This document shows, piece after piece, positions 21,484 to 32,100 of a stretch of DNA of 64,000 nt. A program made the position numbers and the translations under genes. This DNA is from Nemophila menziesii (taxonomy: Eukaryota; Streptophyta; Magnoliopsida; Boraginales; Hydrophyllaceae), in contig JARWIR010000005.1 of NCBI GenBank assembly GCA_029959085.1, positions 51,742,233 through 51,806,232 on the forward strand, given 5' to 3'. The notes beneath the pieces were generated by a model. It was not told where the DNA came from. It did not search any database and saw only the letters and a program-made list of their open reading frames with translations. The stretch's first letter is position 1. Each line of letters begins with the position of its first letter.

Positions 21484-23421
21484 ATGGAAAATTCTAAGCA
21501 CGCAAGAACAAAATTTCTTCTCATTTTTTACCTTTTGTTTTCAGCTTCACTACTATTGAAATCGCAGGCATGTCATCAAATTGATCAAGAAGCATTACTT
21601 AACTTCAAAGACAAGATCACAGACGATCCTTCAGGATTATTACATTCATGGATAGCTACTACTGATTGTTGTACTTCCTGGCAAGGCATCGGTTGTGATA
21701 TCTCGGGAAGAGTCGTGAACCTCACTCGTCCGGGACTTTTCTCTGGCGATGACTTTATTACAGACACTTCTATGTCTGGAATTCTTTCTACTTCTCTTTC
21801 GAATCTTACGTTTCTTCAACTACTTGATCTAAGTAATCTTAAGGAGTTGAAGGGTGTAATTCCATCTGAATTTGGTAAGTTATTGAGTTTGACGCATATC
21901 TTTCTTGATACAAACAGGCTTAATGGTTCTATTCCTGCAACTTTTAACTCGCTTAACCAGCTGAAGAAGCTTTATCTGAGTAACAATGATCTTTCTGGTA
22001 ATGTTCCTTCAAATATTTTCAGCAACATGTCCTCTCTTTCAGAACTTGGACTTTCTGAAAATCGGTTGTCTGGTTCAATTCCATTGTCTATGGGAGACTT
22101 GATCTCTCTCACAAAGCTGGATCTTCATCAAAACAACTTCTCTGGGAGTATTCCAGAATCGATTGGAAAGCTCAAAAGCCTGAAAAAGGTAGATCTTTCG
22201 TACAATAAATTATCCGAAAGCATCCCGAAATCTCTTGGAAATTTATCATACTTAGATGATTTGTCCCTGAATCATAACCGACTTACAGGGAATATCCCAT
22301 CTTCGATAGGTAACCTCGTTTCATTGCAGTTCTGTTTGTTATCAGATAACGATCTTTCCGGGAGCATACCATTGTCAATCGGAACCCTTCTGAAGATCCA
22401 AAGACTCGTATTAGAGAATAACAAGCTTACAGGGAAACTACCAACAAGTATTGGAAATCTCACAACTCTAACCCAGATGTCTTTTGCTAATAACCGTTTT
22501 ACAGGAACCATACCATCAAGCTTCGGAAATTTACAGAATCTACAGACTTTGGACTTGTCAGGAAATCGACTAAACAGTCCACTTCCTTCAGAGCTTTCGA
22601 ATTTACATTCACTACAAGCACTAGATCTATCGTTTAATCCTCTAGGTCTCGTGTCATTACCAGAATGGTTTGGGAGTCTGAATCTTTTGGAGCTCTCATG
22701 CGCAAGAACAGGGATAAAAGGAAAGCTTCCGAGTTGGTTGGCTTCATCTTCAATATCGACACTTGATTTATCAAACAATGCAATGACAGGGAAACTACCC
22801 TCTTGGATAGGGAATATGACCAACCTTGCGTTTCTGAATTTATCAAGCAATAGTTTTGGTTCGTCAATTCCACATGGGTTCAGAAACCTTTCCCGTCTAA
22901 TGGATCTCGATCTTCATTCCAACAAGCTCTCAGGAAACCCGAAAACAGTATTCACAAAAAAATTCTCAGATCCAATTGGTCATTATCTTTCCATTGATCT
23001 TTCTTACAACATGTTCACAGGACAAATATATGAAAAGATTGGAGATGAACCGGTTATGGCTTCTATTCAATCGTTGGTTCTGTCGTATAATCATTTTGGA
23101 GGACAAATTCCAAAGTCGTTGGGGAAATTGGGTGCATTGGAGGTATTAAAACTAGTAAGAAATGGCGTTTCAGGGAAGATGCCGATAGAGCTTGGCAATG
23201 CAAAGGAATTGAAAACACTTTTGCTATCACATAACAAGTTGAGTGGCCAGATTCCATCAGGGGTTTTGAACCTTGAAAATGTTCAAGAATTTGATGTTTC
23301 ATGGAACAGATTAAGTGGGAAAATTCCTCCACATAAAGCAATTATTGCTGTTGATGCATTCTTGAATAATCATGGTTTATGTGGATCTCCACTTCCTCCT
23401 TGTAACAACTTACTGAAGTAG
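21484..23421 (+). CDS. Secreted plant leucine-rich-repeat protein (645 aa), intact single exon
   Basis: The N-terminus is a signal peptide (about residues 1-29: basic, then FLLIFYLLFSASLLL). An LRRNT domain follows (CHQIDQEALLNF...DPSG.L.SW, then D-C-C-T-S-W-Q-G-I-G-C). About 20 plant-type extracellular LRRs fill residues 95-620, with the LxxLxLxxNxLxGxIP pattern and several N-glycosylation sites. The protein ends in a short cap (H-G-L-C-G-S-P-L-P-P-C). There is no transmembrane segment and no kinase, so it is a secreted or wall protein like PGIP/DRT100-type LRR proteins, or a receptor-like protein without its anchor. Such proteins bind peptides or carbohydrates in immunity or development; the ligand here is unknown. 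The frame has no defect, and a TATA box and AATAAA flank it. It is the only convincing intact host gene in the window. Confidence 0.93.
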   Translation: MENSKHARTKFLLIFYLLFSASLLLKSQACHQIDQEALLNFKDKITDDPSGLLHSWIATTDCCTSWQGIGCDISGRVVNLTRPGLFSGDDFITDTSMSGILSTSLSNLTFLQLLDLSNLKELKGVIPSEFGKLLSLTHIFLDTNRLNGSIPATFNSLNQLKKLYLSNNDLSGNVPSNIFSNMSSLSELGLSENRLSGSIPLSMGDLISLTKLDLHQNNFSGSIPESIGKLKSLKKVDLSYNKLSESIPKSLGNLSYLDDLSLNHNRLTGNIPSSIGNLVSLQFCLLSDNDLSGSIPLSIGTLLKIQRLVLENNKLTGKLPTSIGNLTTLTQMSFANNRFTGTIPSSFGNLQNLQTLDLSGNRLNSPLPSELSNLHSLQALDLSFNPLGLVSLPEWFGSLNLLELSCARTGIKGKLPSWLASSSISTLDLSNNAMTGKLPSWIGNMTNLAFLNLSSNSFGSSIPHGFRNLSRLMDLDLHSNKLSGNPKTVFTKKFSDPIGHYLSIDLSYNMFTGQIYEKIGDEPVMASIQSLVLSYNHFGGQIPKSLGKLGALEVLKLVRNGVSGKMPIELGNAKELKTLLLSHNKLSGQIPSGVLNLENVQEFDVSWNRLSGKIPPHKAIIAVDAFLNNHGLCGSPLPPCNNLLK

Positions 23422-23458
23422 TCTGTTTTTTTTTTTTTCTTTTTGTTCTGGACTTTAT

Positions 23459-23464
23459 AATAAA
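23459..23464 (+). terminator. Polyadenylation signal of the LRR gene
   Basis: AATAAA 38 bases after the TAG and 30 bases before the LINE-2 tail, so the LINE inserted just downstream of the gene's probable cleavage site. Confidence 0.55.
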
Positions 23465-23493
23465 AAGATAATGTAATTTTTGAAGGTGCGTGG

Positions 23494-23506
23494 TTTTTTT
23501 TTTTTT
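23494..23506 (-). other. LINE-2 poly(A) tail
   Basis: Thirteen T on the plus strand at the 3' end of the minus-strand LINE, 43 bases past the RNase H frame stop. Confidence 0.8.
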
Positions 23507-23548
23507 AATACAAAAGAGATCCAAAGGATCGTGTTAATAAGACAACGA

Positions 23549-24736
23549 TTACACTAGGATATTATTCGCCACTGCGGAATCATAGACCACCCTCGGTGAT
23601 TGCCACCCCATCCTGTTTCTAGTAATGATGCTCCAAATCCCATCAGGGGGTTCATCGAGAATAACGAGACCTTCACTGCTCCTCAAACCTTCTCGCGCTA
23701 GCCAATCCGCACATAGGTTAGTTTCCCTATATATACCACGCAACTTGAAGCCCCTATTCCTTGTTAACACTCCCCGGATGCTTTCAATCCAAAAAGCCAC
23801 TGGGCCTCGTCCATTCTCAACCCGATGAATTGCCTCTATCGCCTCCCATGAGTCTACCTCAATTACAATCTCCATAATGCCCAACTTTTCCGCTAGCTTC
23901 AGCCCCTTATTCAATCCAATTAATTCCACAACTATCGGATTATCAAAATCAGCTCTCATGATAGAACCTCTAATCCACTCCCCATTTTCATCCCTAATAA
24001 CACCACCACCACCTCCCATCTTACGCCCCTTGTTGCAACTTCCGTCGGTATTAAGCTTAAAGCCCCTAAAAGGTCTTGTCCATCCCACTAAATTCACCCT
24101 ATGTCTTCGTGAGAGAACACGTCCTAGTAGCAATCCCCAAGCTTTTGTATATGTCCGTGCCAAATACTTAGCTTTACTCACAATTACAACTCCTCTCGGA
24201 AATTCGTTTCCATTGAATACACATTGGTTTCTTTCTTTCCAGATTGTGTCGATAATTGCCCCAAAAAAAATGTTCCAACACATTCCGGCAAATAACCTCT
24301 TACAAGTCAAGTTTCGAGTCCACCACTCTCTCCCATCAATCAACGGGAAGCCCTCGCCACCAGTAGTTGTACTGCCCCCTGAATTCTCTCCCTGAGCTGC
24401 TGCAGACCTGCGCTCTACCTCACTAATTCCTATTTCTAGGCTGCTGCTCCCAAACTGTCGCTGCTCTCGTCCTCCACTGCATCCAGGTAAGTTTCGTGCT
24501 CCCTCCTCCAACTGTACACTTTCTTCTATCCGTAACTGTCCCTCCACAGCGCCAGCCTGACCCTGCACAATAAACCCACGGTAAGTCTGCAATAACGAAG
24601 AACCATACCTGATTTGTTGTTTCCTTTCTTCGCCTCCCCTTGGTCCTGCTGTTGTACCGTAATCAGCCCCCACATATCTGGACAGCCTGTCTTCTAGCTC
24701 CTCCGGCCATCCCCCATTCCACCTCGCCTCTACCAA
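23549..24736 (-). pseudogene. LINE-2 ORF2 C-terminal part with RNase H
   Basis: Open 395-codon frame. Residues 1-170 are a loosely conserved spacer with a W-N-I-F-F-G-A-I-I-D-T-I-W-K-E-R-N stretch. From about residue 215 comes a plant-LINE RNase H: K-L-N-T-D-G-S (first Asp), a V-V-E-L-I-G-L stretch with the Glu, E-V-D-S-W-E-A (second Asp), and N-L-C-A-D-W-L-A-R. All usual catalytic acids are visible, so this domain decayed less than RT. The frame differs from the upstream zf-RVT part, so a frameshift lies near 24740. Confidence 0.85.
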
Positions 24737-24744
24737 ACATAGGT

Positions 24745-25458
24745 TCAGACTTCAAGAGCTCCCTCACATCTCCTGAACAGGTGAAGAGAGCTCTCCTCCT
24801 CTCCGCCACACACCACACAAATCCCCGAGGTTTCTAGCCCTCGCCTAACCAAGTTTCTTTTTGTCTCCAAACGGTCATGAAGAGCTCGCCAGAGAAGGAC
24901 CTGTGTCCGTTGTGGGCATCTTAACCGCCAAATCTTATCCCAAACCAGATCATTGCCCAAACCGCTAGGTTGTTCCTTCCATTTAGCTGATCGGACCGAG
25001 TATATCCCATCAATCTCGTGCAACCAAGACACCTTATCTCTAATCTCCCCTCCACTCTCCACCCTAAGGAATGTAATCTCCATTAGTTTAGACGGTGAAA
25101 GGTATTGCTGAAACGCTTCCCAATCCCACAACCCATCTTGATGAACGTAATCACTAATACTTTTCCTTAACTCCTCCATCCCCACCTCAACAATGGCCTG
25201 ATCTATTAGCGGGCCATCTCCTAACCACCAATCTAGCCAAAACGATATATCCCTTCCATTCTTAACAATCCATCGTTAACCCGCTCTCAACACCTCAATC
25301 CCCATCGCGATAGCCTTGCACATTCTCGAGTCACTGTTCCTAGGTATATACTGGAAAGGTGTCTTATCAAAATACTTTTCTCTCATTATAATAGGACATA
25401 ACATCCCCTGATTATCCAATAACTTCCACCCTAACTTCACGAGTAGGGATTTATTCAT
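24745..25458 (-). pseudogene. LINE-2 zf-RVT region
   Basis: Two open pieces in one frame (25276-25458 and 24745-25185) cover the segment between thumb and RNase H. Typical parts are K-L-G-W-K-L-L (upstream), V-W-D-K-I-W-R-L and C-V-V-C-G-G-E-E-E-S-S-L-H-L-F-R-R-C, a C..C..H..C arrangement. Stops interrupt the frame between the pieces. Confidence 0.8.
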
Positions 25459-25478
25459 GTCTTCCGCTAGGTGAAGTC

Positions 25479-27157
25479 CTAACCACCCGAACTTTTAGGC
25501 TTACACAAATCAGTCCAAGCAATCCAGTTTATCCTTCTCTTCCCTTCGGACGATCCCCAAATAAACACCCTTCGAATTCTGTCTATCTCATCGCACACAT
25601 AAGACGACAACTTTTCTACCTGCATAAGATACATTGGAGCCGCACTAAGAACTGCCTGAGCTAATGTTATTCTCCCTGCTAGCGACAATGTACTGCTTTT
25701 TCCATTTGTTTAACTTTCCACGTAAATCATTGATAAACTTGCCAAAAAACCCCTTGGCCTTCTCCCCGAAAGTATATTGACCCCAAGATATTTACCAATG
25801 CCATCACTCCTTTGATACCCACTTCTTGGCGCGATGCTAGATGCCAAGTCCTCATCTATATTTTTCGAGAAGTATATGATAGACTTCTCCTTACTAATCG
25901 TCTGACCCGCATCTTTGCAAAACAAGTCCAATGCGTCCTGCAAAACCACCAAATTATCAATACATTCTTCCGCAAAGAGAATTAAGTCAGCAGCAAAGAA
26001 AATGTGAGAAATAGGAGTCCCCCCCCCCCCCCCCCCGTGTTCAAACAAATAGGTTTCCATGCTCCATCTTCAACCAGTCCCTATATAAACAGGGAAAGAC
26101 TCTCCATGCAAATGACAAACAGGTATGGAGACATAGGATCTCCTTGGCGAATACCTCTCCTAGGCTTGATCAGAGATAGAGGCGAGCATCTCCACAGCAC
26201 CTGTAACTCATTGTCCCTCAATCCCGAAATAATCAAAGAAATCCACCTATCTGGTACACCCAAGCTCTCTAGAGATTGTTGTATAAAACTCCACCTTAAT
26301 TTATCATAGGCCTTCACTAAATCCACTTTAACGGCCATGTAACTCCTTCCCTTAGCATTACGCATCACAAAGTCCACTTCATTCACCAGTATAACATTAT
26401 CTATAGTTGACCGGTGAGGTAAGAAGCTACTCTGATATGGTCCAATACACTTAGCTAGCATAGGTCTCATTCTATTAACAAACACATTCATACACATCTT
26501 ATAACACACACTGATTAACCTAATGGGTCTAAACTGTAAAATATAATCCGGATTCTACTCCTTCGGTATTAAATGTATAAGTGCACCCAATACCTCCATA
26601 GGAAACCTTCCTGTGGACAACGCTTTCCATATCATGTCACACATCGCTGGTCCTACTATGTCCCAACATTTCTGATAAAAACCCACTGTCATCCCATCTG
26701 GCCCTGGCGCCTTATGCGGGGACATTTGAAACACCGCAATGCGAACTTCCTCATCTGCCACCGCTCCTCCTAAAGATTCAGTATCCCTTGTCTCAAAAGA
26801 ATTTAGTAACGACAAACCAAAATTCCTCGGTGATGTATCTTCAAGCGCAAATAACTCCTCAAAAAAACTCCTAACTCACTCCTTTTCGCCATCTCCCTCA
26901 ACTATCCATTCATGATTCCCATCTTTCATTCGTAGAGTCTCGTTCTTCTCTTTCCTAACCTGAGCCTCACAGTGATAGTACCTAGTGATTCTGTCCCCCG
27001 AATTTACCCATTCCATACGTGATCTGTCAAACAAGAACAATTCCTGCTGCTCTAACAAGCTCTCATATTCCTTACATAAACGCTTCTTCAACCAAACCAG
27101 TGATGAATTTTGCACCTGCTGAATAGCTTTTTGGGCCCCCGCAATTCTAGCCAACAC
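25479..27157 (-). pseudogene. LINE-2 reverse transcriptase, inactivated
   Basis: RT palm and thumb in several pieces. 26876-27157 is the linker after the endonuclease. 26555-26815 has P-H-K-A-P-G-P-D-G. 26081-26509 has V-K-V-D-L-V-K-A-Y-D-K with the first catalytic Asp and G-I-R-Q-G-D-P-M-S-P. 25710-26060 has the active-site box and K-Y-L-G-V. 25479-25688 is the S-L-A-G-R-I thumb part. The active-site box reads F-A-A-D where F-A-D-D is expected, so one of the two metal-binding Asp residues is lost. A run of 18 C on the plus strand (26019-26036) sits just before the box, and the reading frame changes across it. A TAG interrupts the frame near 26552. Confidence 0.88.
26019..26036 (+). repeat. 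(C)18 homopolymer in the LINE-2 RT
   Basis: Eighteen consecutive C; G-run on the coding strand. The coding frame upstream and downstream differ, so length change here is one of the inactivating lesions. Confidence 0.95.
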
Positions 27158-27200
27158 TTTCCTCTTCTTTCTGAATATGTCCCCAAATACCTCAAACTGC

Positions 27201-27518
27201 TAAATTTCCAATTCCTTCTTTACTGCATCAATATTATCACCCAAGTCCTTATTCTCCTTTACCCAACTTTGTTCTACCATATTTCAAAACCCTTCATGTA
27301 AACACCATACGGCCATGAATCGAAAGCGTCTCTTACTCAGATTAACCCGCGGTTGAGTCGCAATGTTGATAACAATCGGTACGTGATCGGAATGAATTCG
27401 CAGCATATGAGAGACCCTAGACACTCCAAATGTATCATGCAAACACCTATTACCATATGCTCTATCCAGCTTCTTTAAGATTCGAAGGCCCGATAGCCAA
27501 GAGTCACTCCACGTAAAC
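27201..27518 (-). pseudogene. LINE-2 endonuclease, C-terminal part
   Basis: Carries the T-W-S...L-D-R-A-Y-G-N and S-D-H-V-P-I motifs of the apurinic-type endonuclease, including the His near the end of the active site. The frame continues into 48554-49160 when the B/C array and one TAAAC copy are left out. Confidence 0.85.
27514..27518 (+). repeat. Target-site duplication of the B/C array, left copy (TAAAC)
   Basis: Perfect match to 48554-48558. The two copies flank the whole three-LTR array; there is no such duplication at the internal LTR. Confidence 0.92.
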
Positions 27519-28995
27519 TGATGTCTCCTCATTTGTGATAGTAAAATACACTCATGAGACATCATTTTAGGCGTATTTATTAGTTTATAGGTTGATTTTA
27601 GCTTATTTTAGTGCACTTTCCTATTTTGGGTCTTGATTTGTAGAATTATTATTTTTAGAGCATATTGGGTTTAATTGTTTATTTAGTGTGAAGCTTTAAA
27701 GATAATTATAGAGATTAATTAGAGTCCAAGTCAAAGACAACAACTTATGGAAGGAGATATGCATGGAAATTGGAGATAAGGAAATAATTGCTAAAAAGAT
27801 GGAAAAGGAAAAGCTGCCTAAATCTGGGATTCTGCAAAGATAGGCGTTTTTACCTAATAAAGAGGCCGAATTTGGTAGATTACTCCTAAAGGGCGTAGAT
27901 AATTCTGTTGCGATTCTTTTGGTATCTTGTGGAGCAAAATCGGACCAATAATAAAGAAGTTATGACCAAAACAACGCAGCAGTGTTTATCTTTATTTCCA
28001 TACGAATTTGAGTTGGGCTAGGAGTCCATTACTTAACTTATCTCTAAAGAAACGAATTAGGTCAACCTCTAACCTATAAATACAGCCTCTTAACACTCTT
28101 AAATCATCCTTGGTGAAACCTTAAACCAAGAGGAAGCTTAGAACACAAGAGAGAAGTCTGGAAGGAGCTATCATCAACAATGTCTTCTTCTACCTTTAGA
28201 TTTGTAATTTCTTTCTTTTCTTTCATGAACTAAATTTCTTTAGCTTAAGTTTTAGCATTAATGTATGAACCCTAGTTTTGATTGACATCTATCTAATTTG
28301 GGAATTTAATGTTTTAAATAGAATTATAGTTTTTATTCTCTGTTTATGTGTTTGAATTTATATTCTGTGTTCTTGTGGACGGCCGCCATTAGAATTACCA
28401 TCTAGTAATTTGGATACCATTGACAACGGTGTTCAATTGCATGTTTAGCACATAACGTTTAGTTTTAGGTTTGATCTGACAACCCAACCTAGCTAGATAA
28501 TCACTATGGTTGAGTCTTGTGACTCTTTACCAATTACAGGAAAAGTTTGCTTAGGAAGCCTTATTGACACAGGTAAATCCTATTTTAAACTACCGATAGC
28601 ATATTGGGACCGATTAGGGAAATACTACATGATTCACCCTTACATGTTTAGAACGGCAAAACTAGTGGGGATTACATGCTAATAACTTAAGCTATATTCT
28701 CATATCACTTCTCTTTCATATTTAATTTTCTGTCTTTCAATTTCTTAGTTTAATTTAGTTATTTAGAAAACCAAACAAAAATCTATTTATTTTTACTTTT
28801 ATTTGCGTTTACTTGTTCTAGCTTTAATTATTTGCACTTGATATTTGCATAAGATTCCCCTAACCTCTGTAGTCTCTGCGGAACGAATCTTTATCTAAAA
28901 CTTGCATACGATCTGTATACTTGCAGAACCGTGTCGTTTAGGGTGTTATTTGCACGTTAATTATATCTTATTTTATCACACCCTAGGCCCCACCA
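27519..28995 (+). repeat. Array LTR 1
   Basis: TGATGTCTCC...GCCCCACCA. The inverted partner GAGACATCA is at 27556-27564 and TATAAATA at 28075-28082. It differs from the element A LTR by scattered substitutions and small indels, so B/C form a separate subfamily. Confidence 0.95.
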
Positions 28996-29001
28996 AGTTT
29001 T

Positions 29002-29018
29002 TGGCGCCGCTGCGGGGG
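29002..29018 (+). other. Primer-binding site, unit B (tRNA-Asp)
   Basis: TGGCGCCGCTGCGGGGG. It carries one more mismatch to tRNA-Asp than the site in A and E (CGG where the tRNA complement has CCG), yet the first 9 bases that seed priming are complementary. Confidence 0.8.
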
Positions 29019-29121
29019 ACTACATCGTTAGTCCTTGTGCATATATCTTGTGCTTTTATTTTTAGTTAGTTCTATTTTACGCTTTTTGTTTTTAGTTTTT
29101 GTTTTTCAGATTTAGTTACAG

Positions 29122-32100
29122 ATGGAGAACCCAAGGAGACTTGAGCTACCCATCGAATTTAGAGTAGAGCCACGAGGAATTCGCGCTCCAGAAATCCAAG
29201 CCGCTAAATTTAAACCTGATCCTGGGATGTTAACTCAGTTTGCGTCTCATGGATTATTCAGCGGAGATGCACATCAAGATCCGATCCGATATACTCAGAA
29301 ATTCATGCAGATCTGTGATGCCTATATCGTAAGAGGAGTTACTAGGGAGCAAGTATATTACTTGATGTTCCAGTTCTTCTTGACCGGATGTGCAAGCGAT
29401 TGGTACGATACCCAACACCCTCATGTTATTCCAGATTGGGATAAGCTCCAAACAAGATTCCTAGACCGTTTCTATCCGGTTAGTAGACGATTAAGAGATA
29501 TGTTGGAGCTTGAACAATTTATGCAGAAAGAGGAAGAAAGTTTGGGTGAAGCATGGTTACGATTTACAGAGAAGAAAGCGAGGTGTCCCTATCATAGATC
29601 CTCGCCAGAATATTATTTAACCTTGTTTTATGGAGGCCTTAATGACAAATCAAGAGAGAAAGCAGATTCGGTAGGAAACGCAGGTTTTGTGTTGCTAGAT
29701 CCTGTAGAAGCTGAGTTGGGGATGGAAAGAATTCTCGAGAACGAGAGAAGTTGGCCAAGGAAATCAGTAAAGGAGAACAATTCAGAATCTCTAAAGCTTA
29801 AGGAATTGGCTAAACAACTCGAAGAGCTGACAGAACAAGCCCGAACAATTGCTCAGGTAAATATGGTATGCACAATTCCTTCGTGTCTTGGTTGTGGATC
29901 AAGAAATCATGTGTGGGCAGGATGTATGAATAATCCAGCAGTAGCTTCCGTTCAATATCCTCAAGATAACTATTACTCGAATAGTTACAATCAAGAAAGC
30001 TACACTAATTATCAACAACCTCCACAACAAAAGAGTGGGGACAGAAAACAAGAAACTAGTCAGCAACCCCAACTTCAATCTTATAATCCTTCACAACCTA
30101 TTCAGAAAAAGGCACCCATTGTTAAGAAAACTTGTCAAGAACCGAAGAAAGATCCACCTAAACAATCAAGGCAATTGGCAAAACAAGAACAACTCCAGAG
30201 TTTGACTTCAAGTATGACTAAATTAATGCAAAACGTTGAGAAGAAAATAAATTATAGCCAACAGAGAGTTCGAACTCAGGAGAAGGTTATAAAGCAACTA
30301 GAGCATACTATATCACAGATGGCGAGCACATTACAAACTAGGCCGAAAGGGCAACTCCCAAGTGATACTATTGCTCCTAGAGATGATTCTTGCCATGCAG
30401 TTGAATTGCGAAGTGGAAAGCAACTGCCTCCACCAAGACCAGAACCAGAGCCTACCCCCATTCCAGAACAAAGGGGGGAAGAAACAATCAAAGATATAGT
30501 CAAGGAGGTAGTTAAACCAAAGAGTGTCCAAGCCGAGACACCTGATAAGACAAGACAACCAGTGGAACTCAGTACACGCCCTCCACCACCATACCCTTCA
30601 CGTGTCAGAAAGAAGGACAATGACCTGGAATTCAAGAAGTTCATTGACATGTTGAAAAAATTAGAAATCAATATACCCCTTGTTGAAGCCCTCAAGAGGA
30701 TGCCAAGCTACATGAAATTTATGAAAGACATTCTCTCCAACAAGCGAAGTATAGAGACTGGGGAACCAATTGGATTACCTAGGGAGTGCAGTGCTATATG
30801 TCAAAATGAGTTGCCACCGAAACTAGAAGATCCCGGAAGTTTTACAATTCCCATCGGCATTGGAGAAAGTTGGACCGGAAAAGCATTGTGTGATTTAGGT
30901 GCAAGCATCAATCTCATGCCTAAATCCCTGTTCGAGAAGCTTAATATCGGAGAAGTAGTACCTACATCTGTGGTACTACAAATGGCGGATCGCTCCCTCT
31001 CACGACCAATAGGTAAAATTGAAGATGTTTTAGTTAACGCTGGCTCTTTTATTTTTCCTTGCGATTTTATTATCCTTGACTACGACGCGGATAAGAATGT
31101 CCCCATCATTTTGGGTAGACCATTCTTAGCCACGGGGCGTACACTAATTGATGTTGAGAATGGTGAGTTGATCATGAGAGTACAAGGCGAACAGGTACGA
31201 TTTAATGTGTTTCAAGCTATGAAATATCCTAAAGCGAAAGACGAGTGCTTCAAGGTAGATGTCATCGAAAAAATTACGCAAGAAATCTTCAATGAAGAAA
31301 GCTTAGAAAATGATCTTGACAAAACCTTGGCACCTGAAACACCAGAACTCGAGATTCCCCCTGAAGATGTTGCTGCATTAGGGTTTAACATACGAGAACT
31401 ACTTCGAGAGCCAGGTGACATTGAACCAATGAAACAACCATCTATAATATGTCCACCTGTTCTCGAAGAAAAACCACTTCCAGATCACCTACGCTATGCA
31501 TATCTAGGTACGAACAAAACTTTGCCTGTTATTATTTCTGCTAACCTTTCAGGTCCTCAAGAGGAGAAGCTACTTCAAGTGCTTCGCGCAATTAAAGAAG
31601 CAATTGGATGGACTATTGCCGACATCAAGGGAATTAGTCCTTCCGTTTGCAAGCACAAAATCATTCTTGAAAACGAAGGTGGGCGATCTATAGAAGGACA
31701 GAGAAGACTCATGCCAGCTATGAAGGAAGTAGTGAGGAAGGAAGTTATCAAGTTGTTAGACGCAGGAATTATCTATCCGATTGCTAGCAGTGATTGGGTT
31801 AGTCCAGTGCAGTGTGTTCCTAAGAAAGGAGGTTTTACCACCACCCTTAATGATCAAGGCGAAGCCATACCATCAAGACCAGTTGTGGGGTGGCGAGTGT
31901 GCATGGATTACCGAAGACTGAACAAAGCAACAAAGAAAGATCACTTTCCGTTACCTTTCATTGATCAGATGCTAGACAAGCTTGCAGGGAGAGAATATTA
32001 CTGTTTCCTAGACGGATATTCGGGTTATAATCAGATTTGTGTGGATCCCCTCGATCAACACAAAACAACTTTTACATGTCCGTTTGGTACTTTTGCTTAC

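Noticed and set aside
27284..27565. 93-codon minus-strand frame taken as one gene
   Set aside because: Its first residues come from the array LTR; only the part up to 27518 is LINE-2 endonuclease.
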